Origin: Chryseobacterium sp. SN22
GTDB taxonomy: Bacteria > Bacteroidota > Bacteroidia > Flavobacteriales > Weeksellaceae
Length of the DNA: 64,000 bases
Assembly: GCF_008329705.1 (NCBI RefSeq)
Contig: NZ_VTSX01000011.1
Span: 1-64,000 of the forward strand
Reading direction: 5' to 3'
Under the pieces are notes generated by a model that did not search any database, was not told where the DNA came from, and saw only the letters and a program-made list of their open reading frames with translations. The position numbers and the translations under genes were made by a program. Positions 40,879 through 50,155 of this stretch are shown piece by piece (position 1 is the stretch's first letter; the number at the start of each line of letters is the position of its first letter).

Positions 40879-40888
40879 AGAAAAAAAA

Positions 40889-41863
40889 ATGAATTTAACC
40901 GATAACAAGAAGCAGATGCTTGACCTGGCAGAGAAATTGGGAATGCCGGCATCCGAATTTAGTGATACTCTGGATCTGTTACGGCTGAACGAGATCCATA
41001 TCGTCGATATGCTTCCGGAAATGCTGCTGATGATCCGGTCTGTGATTGCAGAAGAAACATTTGTATACAGAAGAAAACCTGTTGATGATCTTGGAAGAGG
41101 CCTGCTTTTTTCTTTCCAGAATATATTTAGTCATTCTTCCGACGATCATGTATATCAATATCCTGAAAAATCCCTCCAGGCAAGGCCTCACATCCGTATC
41201 ACACCTTTTCACCTGGAAAGTGAAGTCGTATTTCCTAAAGGACTTACCATTACCCAGATTACGATACTGATCGAGCTCGATTTTCTCAAAAATTTTATCG
41301 GCAAAGATCAGGAGACATTCGGCTATCTTTTCAATGATGAAAAGACATTATTGATCGAAGAGTTTATGTCACCAGAGGTGGCCGACCTTGTTAATGAGAT
41401 TGCCGGAACTCCGGCGTCAGGTACACTTTCTGAGGCTTATTACAAATTAAAAGCACTGGAACTGTTGTATCTTCTCTTTAAAAACCTTTCCCGGCGACAG
41501 CATATCAAATATCAAAGTCTCCGTAGTGATGAGATAGCAGCTGTTTACCGTGTCAGGGATGCGATTTCATTTTCTCTTGACAATCCCCTGACACAGGATG
41601 AACTTGTAAAAATAAGCGGGATGAATATCCTTAAACTCAGAAAGCTTTTCACGCAAATCTTCGGGAAGGGCATCTACGAGTATGGTCAATACCTAAGAAT
41701 GCAGGAAGCAGCCCGCTTGATGCAGGAAAAACATCTTTCAGTTTCTGAAACCGGATATCAGTTAGGTTTTACTAATCTGAGTTATTTCGGGAAATTGTTT
41801 GAGCAGCATTTCGGAATGAAACCTAAGAAATGGAGCGCTCAGCACCGGTTGAAAGACAACTAG
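40889..41863 (+). CDS. AraC-family transcription regulator
   Basis: A 324-aa protein. The C-terminal 100 residues hold two helix-turn-helix units: DNPLTQDELVKISGMNILKLRKLF at about 231-254, and RLMQEKHLSVSETGYQLGF, TNLSYFGKLFEQHFGMKP at about 275-312, the classical AraC/XylS signature. The N-terminal 200 residues have no recognisable sensor motif. This long form resembles YesN/PchR-type regulators of Bacteroidota. It is transcribed divergently from the FAD monooxygenase and probably activates it in response to a substrate, using the direct repeats in between. Confidence 0.9.
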   Translation: MNLTDNKKQMLDLAEKLGMPASEFSDTLDLLRLNEIHIVDMLPEMLLMIRSVIAEETFVYRRKPVDDLGRGLLFSFQNIFSHSSDDHVYQYPEKSLQARPHIRITPFHLESEVVFPKGLTITQITILIELDFLKNFIGKDQETFGYLFNDEKTLLIEEFMSPEVADLVNEIAGTPASGTLSEAYYKLKALELLYLLFKNLSRRQHIKYQSLRSDEIAAVYRVRDAISFSLDNPLTQDELVKISGMNILKLRKLFTQIFGKGIYEYGQYLRMQEAARLMQEKHLSVSETGYQLGFTNLSYFGKLFEQHFGMKPKKWSAQHRLKDN

Positions 41864-42040
41864 GTATCTGTCTAATAATCAACAAGTAATTTAGCGGGGA
41901 TAATTTTCCCATTCATCGTTTTTTGAGAATGGATTTCATCCTTAACGGTTGGCTATTGCCGAAGGCGGGAATTTCCGGCACCAAAGTTTAATAGGAGAAT
42001 ACAATGCTGAGCCTTATACAAATTCCCAATTTGAAGCCCT
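41864..42040. other. Short intergenic stretch after the AraC gene
   Basis: No gene or hairpin of note recognised. Confidence 0.4.
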
Positions 42041-42361
42041 TCAGCCCTGCTTTTGGAAATACCTTGTGACAGGGTGTTTTGATGCTCTTGTCCAGCTTAC
42101 CGTAATATAGTATGAATAAGGTTCCATACTCATGTTATATTTAGGCAATGCAATTATCTCAAGGAATCTCAATGCATCTTCAATAATGTATGGACTTGTA
42201 CTTTCTTCCGGTTTCCGATCTTTATAAAGAAAATATCGAATCAGCTCGGCCATAACAGCCGGCCGATTCAATTTAATATCAACAGTTTGCTGCTCATTAA
42301 CCGGGTATGGCTGATGATCAGGTGAAGGAGATTTATACTTATACAACCCAATTACCATCAT
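42041..42361 (-). CDS. Hypothetical protein of doubtful status
   Basis: A 106-aa frame. The central part is protein-like (NRPAVMAELIRYFLYKDRK, IIEDALRFLEIIALPKYN), with a predicted helical segment and aromatic residues at the end (YSYYITVSWTRASKH). It has no signal peptide, membrane span or motif that I recognise. About 370 bp of apparently empty sequence precedes it. It could be an intact small gene or the remaining part of a larger one. Confidence 0.35.
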   Translation of the reverse strand: MMVIGLYKYKSPSPDHQPYPVNEQQTVDIKLNRPAVMAELIRYFLYKDRKPEESTSPYIIEDALRFLEIIALPKYNMSMEPYSYYITVSWTRASKHPVTRYFQKQG

Positions 42362-42733
42362 CCGGACAACCTACGCACCATTTTTCTTTTTCCGTATTGG
42401 ACTTAAGAGCTAAATTATCCTATCCCCGAAACAAAAGTTGAAGGAGAATTTTTATGTCCTTCAAGATAAATCACAATCTTTTCACTGCATTTGCGTATTT
42501 GTGATTGTTAAATGAACATACAGCCTCTTCCATAAGTAATCTTATTGTCATTTTAATTTCCGTAATATATTTTGTGTCATGAACGGTCTTTTTTAAATGC
42601 GCTGCAGTTCAGATTTACGCATTGCATCAATCTGGCTTTTTAACTTTCGTAAAGGCAGCATCACGGTATTTGCCTGCCCCTTATGAAGAAACGTTCATAA
42701 ACAGTCTGTGTCACGAGTTTATCATTTCCTATT
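42362..42733. other. Intergenic region without recognised content
   Basis: About 370 bases with no gene, RNA or strong repeat seen. Confidence 0.45.
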
Positions 42734-43468
42734 TTATATCAAACCGGCTATAAATTTATTTACATGACTTGAATATTCATCTCTATTTTTTAGATTTCCG
42801 TGACCGCCATCGGTTATAATTACTAATTCCTTATTTGCCGTTTTTAAATTTGAGTGTATTCTTTCCGCATGATCAACAGTTATGATATCATCGGATGCCC
42901 CGTGGATAATTAAAGTAGGGATATCAATCTCTTTTGCTCTCTGTCCTGTGTTCAGTATGAAATCCGGGGCATTGTCACCAAATATCCCGATCTCGGCAAT
43001 TGAAGAATACGGGCTTTCCAGTATGAGCGCTTTTGCTTCTCGCTTAGTTGAAAGATACGCAGCTTGTGAAGTTCCCATTGAGTACCCATATAAAATTATA
43101 TTCCCGGGGGTATATCCCAGACTCAGAGCATAATCAAATATTTTCTCCGAATCCGCATACATGCTTTCTTCACTTTCTATATGCCCCGTTGATTTACCAA
43201 ACCCTCTGTAATCAAATGTCAGCACGTTATAATTCCAATGAAGTATTTCGGAATGGTTATCAAGAAAATTCTGTAAATTTTTAGCATTTCCCTGAAAATA
43301 CAGAAGCAGGGTTGGTTCGCTGCTATATGTAAAATGGATACCATGTAGATTTATGCCTGATTCAATATTTATAATTACTTTTTCCGATTGATCTGGCAGT
43401 GTAAAAGGGTAATCCTGGTCTAACTTAACAGGTTCAAAAATCAGGTCAGTTTGTTTTTTAATGTTCAT
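42734..43468 (-). CDS. Alpha/beta hydrolase
   Basis: A 244-aa cytosolic hydrolase. The oxyanion-side strand is LLLYFQGNAKNLQNF (about 52-66), then FDYRGFGKSTG (about 90-100). The nucleophile elbow GYSMGTSQ has Ser near 129. The acid lies in IIHGASDDIITVDHAERI and the catalytic His in DGGHGNLKN. The pattern is that of BD-FAE/YfhR-like serine hydrolases. No signal peptide is seen, so it is intracellular. It starts 17 bp after a TetR gene on the same strand and is most likely repressed by it. The substrate is not predictable. Confidence 0.88.
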   Translation of the reverse strand: MNIKKQTDLIFEPVKLDQDYPFTLPDQSEKVIINIESGINLHGIHFTYSSEPTLLLYFQGNAKNLQNFLDNHSEILHWNYNVLTFDYRGFGKSTGHIESEESMYADSEKIFDYALSLGYTPGNIILYGYSMGTSQAAYLSTKREAKALILESPYSSIAEIGIFGDNAPDFILNTGQRAKEIDIPTLIIHGASDDIITVDHAERIHSNLKTANKELVIITDGGHGNLKNRDEYSSHVNKFIAGLI

Positions 43469-43485
43469 AATTTATTGTAAATACG

Positions 43486-44037
43486 TTAGTTCTGTAATAA
43501 TATAGCAGCGTTTTTCATGGCTATTTCAATCGGCCAGTTTTTTTTAAAAATTTTACTTTCCACACTGGCAGCTTCATAAAGGAGATATATACTGTCTGCT
43601 TTTTCAGATGCTTTATGCATATCAGAATAAATTTGTGAAGTAAAAGTGTAAAGAAGCTCTCTGAATTTTTGTTTGTGAGCAACTGCGCCCCTAGTTATCT
43701 TCTCATCCTGATCAGTAATTTCTGTGATAATGTTGATTATACGGCAACCATTGTAGTGATTTTTTTTTGCGTGCCCAGAAAGAAAAGTGAATATGGCTAA
43801 TAACTTTTCTTTTGGGCCTGTATGGTTGCTGATTTCCTGCCTAACTTCTTCAAACCATATATGACTCGCATTTTCAACGTATGCCAGACCAAGTTCGCTT
43901 TTTGATTTGAAATGATTGTAAAGACTGCCTTTTGCAACATTCGCTTCCGCTATAATCTGATTAATACCTGTTGACTGATATCCTTTGTAATAGAAGAGTG
44001 AATCAGCTGTATCTATTATCCTCTTTCTTGTATCCAT
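43486..44037 (-). CDS. TetR/AcrR-family repressor
   Basis: A 183-aa regulator. The N-terminal helix-turn-helix is typical: TRKRIIDTADSLFYYKGYQSTG (split near residue 14), INQIIAEANVAKGSLYNHFKSKSELG (about 24-49). The C-terminal ligand domain resembles the YxaF/LmrA-like TetR_C group (ILTFLSGHAKKN-like stretch at about 88-98, then GCRIINIITEI). The gene leads an operon with the hydrolase. A -7 box TAACTTTG ends 4 bp before the ATG, which would give an almost leaderless transcript. Confidence 0.9.
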   Translation of the reverse strand: MDTRKRIIDTADSLFYYKGYQSTGINQIIAEANVAKGSLYNHFKSKSELGLAYVENASHIWFEEVRQEISNHTGPKEKLLAIFTFLSGHAKKNHYNGCRIINIITEITDQDEKITRGAVAHKQKFRELLYTFTSQIYSDMHKASEKADSIYLLYEAASVESKIFKKNWPIEIAMKNAAILLQN

Positions 44038-44041
44038 GCGG

Positions 44042-44049
44042 CAAAGTTA
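44042..44049 (-). promoter_or_regulatory. -7 box TAACTTTG before the TetR gene
   Basis: The complement of 44042-44049 is a perfect TAnnTTTG, with only 4 bp between it and the start codon. Confidence 0.4.
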
Positions 44050-44114
44050 AACAAATAATTCAAAAAATGAACAAGTCTGTCTATTTTTAATAAATATTCA
44101 TGTTCAGATTAAAG

Positions 44115-45218
44115 CTAAAATTCAAAGCCGTTTTTATGCCGCCGCTCAATTTCCTCTTGTGTGGCCGGAAGCAGCTTTTCGAGCATCAGCAATGCCCTTG
44201 CCTGCACTTCTTCAACAAAAGGACGCAAGTCCCTATTATACATTTGGAAAGCCTGCTGAAAGTCGTGACGGTTTTTTTCAAAAGCATCGGCCAGGGCATC
44301 GGCACCGATGATCGCCAGCGAACCGCCCATTCCTGCGGCCGGTGAAGCGCAGTATCCCGCATCGCCCACCAGGGCTACCCGCCCTTTGGTCCAGGAAGGC
44401 ATGTTGATCTGGCAAAAGCGGTCAAAGTAAAAGGAACCGGAATTTAACAGTTCTTCCGTTAATTCGGCGGCTCTCCAGCCTACCCCCTGCATCTGAGCAT
44501 TCACGATCTCCTTCATCTGCTCCCGGTTACGGAAATCATAGGGAATTTCTTTTTGCGGCCTGAAGATGAAAATGATATCGGTTTTATTATGGTACGCGTA
44601 CATGGAAAGGCTTTTATCCGGCTCGGCATACCATTGATACGTTCCCTCTTCGATTAACAACCTCTCGGCAACTGCAATGCAGAAATAGGGACCCGGAAAT
44701 CGGGCATATCGGGTTTCTTCTCCGAACCAGATGTTCCGCACCGCAGAATGGACTCCGTCGCAGCCAAATACAAATTGAAACAGATGTTCAGTACCGTCCC
44801 TGAAGCGGACTTTTATCCCATCTCCGTTCTCGTCCAGGGTCACAACGGTATTGTTAAAGATAAAAGTTGCGGTATCTTTTACAAGATCAAACAGCATATG
44901 GAGCAGCACATCCCTTTCGATTTCAAACTCATTTTCCGGAGGTTCGCCTAGCAAAACGGTATGCCCGCTGACATCGTCAGCATTTTTAAACTCCCATTTT
45001 TCAGGGCTGATCCTTTGGGCTTTCAGCTTGTCAAGAAGCCCCATCCTTTCCATAATCCCGACGGTTTCATCCTTAATGTCCACGGGGGTACCTCCCGGTT
45101 TAAGATGGCCAGCCACTTCTATTACCGTAACTTCATATCCCATTTCTTTCATGCGGTAGGCCGTTGTAAGTCCGGCAAAGCTGGCGCCGCATACCAGCAC
45201 CTTTTGATTAGGTTCCAT
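44115..45218 (-). CDS. FAD-dependent monooxygenase, second member
   Basis: Starting at MEPNQKVLVCGASFAGL (45218) gives 367 aa; an upstream in-frame ATG would add nine residues before the FAD motif. The Rossmann motif GASFAGLTTAYRMKEMG is at about 11-27 with Glu in VTVIEVAG. The DG motif is clear (VFGCDGVHSAVR), and the FAD-binding GDAGYCASPAAGMGG is at about 285-299. These are features of PHBH-fold hydroxylases. It has the same general architecture as the monooxygenase at 39624-40796, but the two are distant. Just upstream lies an AraC-type gene on the same strand, a probable regulator. The substrate is not known. Confidence 0.87.
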   Translation of the reverse strand: MEPNQKVLVCGASFAGLTTAYRMKEMGYEVTVIEVAGHLKPGGTPVDIKDETVGIMERMGLLDKLKAQRISPEKWEFKNADDVSGHTVLLGEPPENEFEIERDVLLHMLFDLVKDTATFIFNNTVVTLDENGDGIKVRFRDGTEHLFQFVFGCDGVHSAVRNIWFGEETRYARFPGPYFCIAVAERLLIEEGTYQWYAEPDKSLSMYAYHNKTDIIFIFRPQKEIPYDFRNREQMKEIVNAQMQGVGWRAAELTEELLNSGSFYFDRFCQINMPSWTKGRVALVGDAGYCASPAAGMGGSLAIIGADALADAFEKNRHDFQQAFQMYNRDLRPFVEEVQARALLMLEKLLPATQEEIERRHKNGFEF

Positions 45219-45297
45219 TTTTCTGTCATTTAAATTATGTTGCAAAATTCTTCAACAAAACGGAACCCGGAAAGCAGAAAGCAGGGTAAATATTGGA

Positions 45298-46143
45298 TTA
45301 ATCGCGGTTTTTATTCCGGAAAGAAAGGGCAGACATGCCGGTGGCCCTTTTAAACAGCCTTGAAAAATAAGGATAATCGTCGAATCCCAGCTCAAAAGCA
45401 ATTTCCTTTACAGACCGGTCAGTATGGTATAAACGCCGTTTTGCTTCCAGAATAATCCGGTCCCGGATGTGTCGGGAAACCGGAACGCCTGTCGTATTTT
45501 TTACACATTCGTTCAGATAAGCGGTGGAAATATGTAATTGGTCCGCATATTCACCCGGACTTTTGGTCATGCGGTGATTTTTCTCCAGCAGCCTTCTGAA
45601 TGCTTTCGTAATGGTTTCGGATCTTGACAGCGCAGCTTCAGGCTTATGCTGATCCAAAAATTGCGAGATCACAAATGCAACCACAGTATTGCAGCTGTGC
45701 CGTAATAAAACATCATGAAGCTTATTGTTTTTTTGCACAGAAAAATTCAGACAGATTTCAAAAACATTGAAAAGTGTATTACTTTTTTCAGCAGTAAGAA
45801 CCAAAGGCTCTGTCGGTGTGATGTCTTCGAGCAATCTGATTGAATCAGGATCCAGATTTTCATCTTTTACTGATAAAGAACAGATCGTAATATCTTCAAA
45901 ATGAATGATGCGATGAACCTGGGCAGGATGCATGTATATCACAGACGGTGCACAGATCCGGTACTGCTTAAAATCAATCTCCAGATCAACGGTCCCTTTC
46001 TCCAGAATATGAAAAGTGTGCCCTTCATCGCGATGGGCATCCGGGAAATTATTTTTTTTAAAATTTATTCTTGCAACGGATATTCCACACCCATCCTCAT
46101 GATCCATTGAATTTAAATAGAAGGAATTCAATTCTTTATTCAT
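45298..46143 (-). CDS. AraC-family regulator with cupin-like sensor domain
   Basis: The start at MNKELNSFYLNSMDHEDG (46143) gives 281 aa; a longer frame starting at 46302 would overlap the lipoprotein gene and has a low-quality N-terminus. The N-terminal cupin (about 30-110) shows DAHRDEGHTFHILEKGTVDLEI and MHPAQVHRI. The C-terminal AraC domain has GEYADQLHISTAYLNECVK (about 190-208) and RSVKEIAFELGFDDYPYFSRLF with KRATGMS. It lies 80 bp upstream of the FAD monooxygenase on the same strand and probably regulates it in response to a small aromatic or drug-like ligand. Confidence 0.87.
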   Translation of the reverse strand: MNKELNSFYLNSMDHEDGCGISVARINFKKNNFPDAHRDEGHTFHILEKGTVDLEIDFKQYRICAPSVIYMHPAQVHRIIHFEDITICSLSVKDENLDPDSIRLLEDITPTEPLVLTAEKSNTLFNVFEICLNFSVQKNNKLHDVLLRHSCNTVVAFVISQFLDQHKPEAALSRSETITKAFRRLLEKNHRMTKSPGEYADQLHISTAYLNECVKNTTGVPVSRHIRDRIILEAKRRLYHTDRSVKEIAFELGFDDYPYFSRLFKRATGMSALSFRNKNRD

Positions 46144-46162
46144 TGTAATGCGCCCATATGTT

Positions 46163-46606
46163 TTAGGGTTCCTGGATTTTGTAAATATAATTAGCCCCTT
46201 TCTTTTCAGCTTTATTATTGAGGTCTTCAACAGAATATTCCTGGTTAAGGATCTTGACACTTCTGATGGTCCGTATCCAGTTGAAGTTGAATGTATAGTC
46301 AATCCTTGTCGTCGAATGAGCCGGAAGTTCTACCGTTATGCTGCTGTCGTTAATAACCGTTTTAGCTAAACATTTCAGATTGTTTCTATTCTTCCTGAAA
46401 TATCCGGGCTTTACAATTCCCTCTTGGTAATTGAAACGTAAATACTCATTTTTTTCATCCAGATCCCCGGAAATCTTCTTTTGATAGTTAATCGTTATGA
46501 TTTGTTGCGATGACGTTAAATTTTGGATAAAAAATCCTGTAGAAATCGAGCAGCCATACAAAAGGAAAATAAAGAAAAATCCTAAACCTATTTTTATCTG
46601 TTTCAT
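46163..46606 (-). CDS. Hypothetical lipoprotein
   Basis: A 147-aa protein with a lipoprotein signal MKQIKIGLGFFFIFLLYGC, lipid-accepting Cys19. The mature part contains an Ig-like strand pattern (SSQQIITINYQKKISG, SSITVELPAHSTTRIDYTFNF) and ends YIYKIQEP. No family is recognised. It has a good promoter of its own and stands 19 bp upstream of the AraC gene on the same strand, so some read-through into the regulator is possible. It is not related by sequence to the lipoproteins at the left end of the window. Confidence 0.7.
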   Translation of the reverse strand: MKQIKIGLGFFFIFLLYGCSISTGFFIQNLTSSQQIITINYQKKISGDLDEKNEYLRFNYQEGIVKPGYFRKNRNNLKCLAKTVINDSSITVELPAHSTTRIDYTFNFNWIRTIRSVKILNQEYSVEDLNNKAEKKGANYIYKIQEP

Positions 46607-46652
46607 AGAACCTGTGTTTTGTTTCAGAAATTAGCACCAATTGGATATTACA

Positions 46653-46683
46653 CAAATCTATCGTTTTCTAAACTCAACATCAA
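46653..46683 (-). promoter_or_regulatory. Promoter of the lipoprotein gene
   Basis: On the minus strand TTG (complement 46681-46683) and TAGATTTG (complement 46653-46660) are 20 bp apart, close to the Bacteroidota consensus. Confidence 0.6.
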
Positions 46684-47181
46684 TAAAATTTATTTCTTTC
46701 TGTAAATTAATTTTAGTCCGGTTATATTAATTGGGGATAGCAGCCAGCTGGGTAAAATTGCAACATAAGAAAACAATCTGCAGCGGATCTGAAACTGATT
46801 CAAGCAAACGGAAGTTTTCATAAATCACTGACACATACAATCGATATGGAGAGAAATCTTAACGTAAGTATTATAGGATCCCATATAGGGCTATTTTAAT
46901 ATCAAATGTATAAACTGCGTCAACCAAAAGAAATAAAGTTACGTAAATAGACCGCTTATCAATACAACAATCTTTGCAATCATGATCTAATTTTACAACT
47001 TTATGCTAAAATAAGGACAATCGAAAGCCGCATTCAGGTATGGTTTTTGTTTGTAAAACATATAGTCATTCAGTTACTTATGCAGAATGTGTTATAAGCA
47101 CTCCTTTTGTGCATACAGCACTCTGAATGCACACCACATCTATTAAGGGATAAAATTATATAAACCATAAAAAATATTAAT
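46684..47181. other. Intergenic region before the MBL-fold gene
   Basis: About 500 bases with no gene recognised and no strong repeats. No promoter box could be assigned to the downstream gene. Confidence 0.5.
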
Positions 47182-48012
47182 ATGAAGCAGAGTGATGACA
47201 ACAGAATGATTCCGATGACTTCTTTTTCCAGCGGAAACGGCAAATCGGTAACAGATGATGTGTATTATTATACCAATCAGATCGTGAATGTGGTAATGCT
47301 GGGGAAGCCCGGTGAAGATTGGTTTTTAATAGACTGTGGAATGCCGGGATGCGGGGAGGAAATTATCGCTGCTGCTGAAGACCGCTACGGCAAAGACAGG
47401 CCGCCAGTAGCTATATTCCTGAGCCACGGCCATTTTGACCATGTCGGTGGAATTGTAACGGTTTTGGAAAAATGGGATGTCCCAGTGTATGCCCATCCTC
47501 TGGAAATACCTTTCATTACCGGAAAACAGGAATATCCTGAACCTGACACTTCTGTTGAAGGCGGCTTGCTGGCCAAACTGTCTTTCATTTATCCGCACCA
47601 ACCTATAGATATTTCCGAACGGGTATCGAATTATCCGGACCATGGTGAATTGCCGGGCCTCAGCGAATGGCACTGGATTCATGCGCCCGGCCATTCTCCC
47701 GGCCAGGTGGTGTTCTTCCGCGAGAAAGACCGCATCCTTATCTCAGCCGATGCTTTTGTAACGGTAAAACAGGATTCATTCTACAAAGTCCTGGTTCAGA
47801 AACGTGAAGTTCAGGGCCCTCCCCGATACTTAACCACAGACTGGGCCGCCGCCAGGGATACCGTAGCCAAACTAAGGGATTTATCCCCATCCATTGTGAT
47901 TTCAGGACACGGGCAATATATGGAAGGTGAAGAATTGAGACTTGGCCTTGATAAGCTAGCTGATGATTTCGATACACTGGCCGTGCCTTCATACGGACGG
48001 TTTGTAAAGTAG
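47182..48012 (+). CDS. MBL-fold metallo-hydrolase
   Basis: A 276-aa metallo-beta-lactamase-fold protein. The metal motif FLSHGHFDHVGG (HxHxDH) is at about 79-90. Further ligands are in HAPGHSPGQVVFF (His near 172), ISADAF (Asp) and the last His in VISGHGQYMEG. This is the broad glyoxalase-II/N-acyl-homoserine-lactonase group rather than a class B beta-lactamase, since no signal peptide is present. The product is thus cytosolic. It is not in an evident operon. The substrate is unknown; the ring-opening of lactones or thioester hydrolysis is possible. Confidence 0.9.
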   Translation: MKQSDDNRMIPMTSFSSGNGKSVTDDVYYYTNQIVNVVMLGKPGEDWFLIDCGMPGCGEEIIAAAEDRYGKDRPPVAIFLSHGHFDHVGGIVTVLEKWDVPVYAHPLEIPFITGKQEYPEPDTSVEGGLLAKLSFIYPHQPIDISERVSNYPDHGELPGLSEWHWIHAPGHSPGQVVFFREKDRILISADAFVTVKQDSFYKVLVQKREVQGPPRYLTTDWAAARDTVAKLRDLSPSIVISGHGQYMEGEELRLGLDKLADDFDTLAVPSYGRFVK

Positions 48013-48527
48013 GAATACGGTCCGGAAATTATAAATGAGTTGAAAACCTCATAAAAATTTAAATGTATTATAAGATTCCTGAATATGTCTTTTTACTCAT
48101 ATTCCTGTAATGATAGCAATAACAAATCTATCTTAAAAATACCCCTTTTTTATTCGATACCTAACGGCGTTTTCCGCATACATTATTAGTTATCCGATAG
48201 ACAAAGGAAGATTTTAAGGTTGTATGTATTTTTGCAGCCCGGAGACATTGGAATGAAACGGTTGCCAAAATTTCAGGAAAGGCTTTTATATTTATCTGCC
48301 GGCTTTGCGCATTCTTTTGGGAAAGCATTTCAACCGGCAAAAAGTATTAATTATAGCCGAGGGAATTTCTGACAAAAATATTCTTAAATTGTTTATTGAA
48401 TCAGATTAAATATGAATGATATGATACCCATGAACCCTGCCATAAGTAGTTGAAATTTAAACTTTCCACCCGGTTTTGATTTACAATAGAGAATAAGTTT
48501 TATATTCGCTCTCTTAAACTGAGGAAC
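48013..48527. other. Intergenic region with a possible small reading frame
   Basis: A perfect -7 box TATTTTTG lies at 48227-48234, followed at 48253-48372 by a 39-codon frame (MKRLPKFQERLLYLSAGFAH...). I cannot tell whether it is translated; no family is recognised. Nothing else is visible. Confidence 0.3.
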
Positions 48528-49274
48528 ATGGAAAACGAATTAAAACCCTTCTGGCAAAAATTTTTCGGCTTTAACTGGAAGTTCGGGCTCTTCCTGATCG
48601 TGTTAATCTGTATCCCAAGATTCATGCTGGTTCTTGATGCCAATGAAACGGCAAATTATAGGTTTATCGGTCTGATTATGCTTATATCTGCTGTGGCCCC
48701 GTTTGTTTTTCTCAGTAAGCACGGAAGAAAAACAATAGGGCTGACAAAACCTACAAAAAAATTCCTGCTATTATGCGCTTTTATTTTAGGACTGATTTCA
48801 AGTATGGTGATGTATATAGCGGGAGTGTCGCTGTACGGCCATTCCTTTGAGAACTGGTATGTCTATATCGGGAAATCCTACAATATCCGGGACGGGATCA
48901 TCGGGAATGAGAAGCTCATCATGTTTATGATCATGGCCATTACGGGGATGATCTTCAGCCCTATTGGGGAAGAACTATTCTTCAGGGGCATCGTCCATTC
49001 CAGCTTTGCGAAATCCTTTGGGAATTTAAAAGCTTCCTTTATTGACGGTACTGCTTTTGCCATAACCCACCTCTCCCACTTCGGGTTGATTTTCATCAAC
49101 GGAAAATGGAAATTTTTACCGATCCCGGCATTGCTCTGGGTTTCCGGTATGTTTGCTGTAAGTATAATTTTCTACTTCTGCCGGAAAAATACAGGTTCGT
49201 TATGGGGAGCCACCGTCTGTCATGCCGCATTTAACCTGGGTATGATCTACAGTATTTTTTATCTGCTGAACTGA
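48528..49274 (+). CDS. CPBP-family intramembrane glutamic protease
   Basis: A 248-aa protein with six to eight hydrophobic spans. The Rce1-like CPBP motifs are clear: EExxxR in PIGEELFFRGIVHSSF (Glu-Glu near 149-150, Arg near 154), the second motif FAITHLSHFG (His near 181-184) and the third CHAAFNLGM near the C-terminus. The family cleaves prenylated or other membrane-associated substrates, and in bacteria is often linked to bacteriocin maturation or immunity. No bacteriocin gene is visible alongside. The region just downstream holds decayed gene copies, so it borders a repeat-rich segment. Confidence 0.9.
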   Translation: MENELKPFWQKFFGFNWKFGLFLIVLICIPRFMLVLDANETANYRFIGLIMLISAVAPFVFLSKHGRKTIGLTKPTKKFLLLCAFILGLISSMVMYIAGVSLYGHSFENWYVYIGKSYNIRDGIIGNEKLIMFMIMAITGMIFSPIGEELFFRGIVHSSFAKSFGNLKASFIDGTAFAITHLSHFGLIFINGKWKFLPIPALLWVSGMFAVSIIFYFCRKNTGSLWGATVCHAAFNLGMIYSIFYLLN

Positions 49275-49317
49275 TTGAGGACCTGCGGTAAAAAAGGTTT
49301 ACTTTTAAAACGAAGAT

Positions 49318-49515
49318 TGAAAGGTGGCCAAGTTCATGGTCACAGATCAGATGGGTTAAACCGGATTTCTTTCCGGTTCTGCTTCCGTGAAGACTCCGCT
49401 CCAAACCGGATTTTCAGTTGCCGGCTGTCTTATTTCCTTATGCCTTCCGATAAGCATTAAGGTAAATTCATTTCAGAATGCTGCCTTTAGCAGTTTCTAA
49501 AATTCAACATCCTTC
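49318..49515 (-). pseudogene. Decayed copy 2 of the 88-aa gene at 13599-13865
   Basis: The plus-strand sequence GGTCACAGATCAGATGGGT and following text track the intact gene over nearly 200 bp: CCGGTTCTGCTTCCGTGAAG against CCGGTTTTTGCTTCCGTAAA, CCAAACCGGATTTTCAGTT against CGAACCGGATCTTCAGTT, and TTTCCTTATGCCTTCC against TTTCCTTACGCCTTCC. Small deletions break the frame, and no start remains. It lies directly after the CPBP gene. Confidence 0.75.
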
Positions 49516-49867
49516 TGCATTTATCTGGACCCTGTATATAGCCGATATAAAGTCTGCAGTATCCATCGATGAAAGAAAAGTTTTGGGCTTAACCTCTACA
49601 AAATGACTGATAAAATAACCCACTTTAATTATTTGATTGGAGATTCTTATGCACGGATCAGGTTTAAAATAAAAATCCCCAGCCGCAGCTGAGGATAAAA
49701 ACTAATAACCATGAAAACTCAATTAAACATGAGAATCGGGTGCAAAGATAAGAAATTAGTCTACAATTTCAATAGACAATTGAAAATTAATTTCGGATTT
49801 ATTAAAAATAATTTATGCGTGGCATATTAATTGTATATTGTATAATACCAATCACACCACTTAATAT
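49516..49867. other. Intergenic region between two decayed repeat copies
   Basis: Includes a hairpin at about 49667-49705 (AATCCCCAGC...GCTGAGGAT) like that associated with the repeat family, and a 39-codon frame at 49710 that I do not consider supported. Confidence 0.4.
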
Positions 49868-49905
49868 GAAAATAAAATCCTTGGCTTTTAGCTGAGGATT
49901 TTTTT
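49868..49905. terminator. Hairpin related to that of the intact copy
   Basis: AAAATAAAATCCTTGGC...GCTGAGGATTTTTT matches the terminator at 13561-13600 in sequence and in position relative to the gene copy. Confidence 0.5.
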
Positions 49906-50155
49906 ATGCCTCAGGCAATCGTGTTTCCTGGTCTGATCATCAATAAGATGAATAAATAGGAATTCTCCCAGGTTTTGTGCCCGGAAAAATTTTCAGTTCC
50001 GGACCGGATTCTCATTCTCCCGTTATCGCATTTCCTTATGCCTTGCCGGAAAGAATTGAAAGTGCATTTTACTTAACAATGCCGCCTGTCATATTTTCCA
50101 AAATAATACTCCTGTTTTCGTCTATCAGCTCTTTTTAACAGTTACATTGAGTTTC
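49905..50155 (-). pseudogene. Decayed copy 3 of the 88-aa gene at 13599-13865
   Basis: The sequence runs parallel to the intact gene from the stop region (GTGTTTCCTGGTCTGATCATC against GTATTTCCTGGCCTGGTCACA, given in parts) to near the start (AAAATAATACTCCTGTTTTCG against ACAATAATGCTTTTGGCATCC). Flanking DNA from about 49805, including GGCATATTAATTGTATATTG and the terminator, is also shared with 13510 onward. Several frame breaks are present, so it is not functional. Confidence 0.75.

Noticed and set aside
39624..45218. Assignment of either FAD monooxygenase as a TetX tetracycline destructase
   Set aside because: Only general FAD hydroxylase motifs can be seen. The substrate-site residues of TetX cannot be confirmed by eye.
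46144..46302. Extended N-terminus of the AraC gene at 45298-46143
   Set aside because: It would overlap the lipoprotein gene, adds a basic, low-quality leader, and the cupin domain is complete from the internal ATG.
47182..48012. MBL-fold protein as a class B beta-lactamase
   Set aside because: It has no signal peptide, and its HGHFDH and GHSPGQ context fits the broad hydrolase group better.
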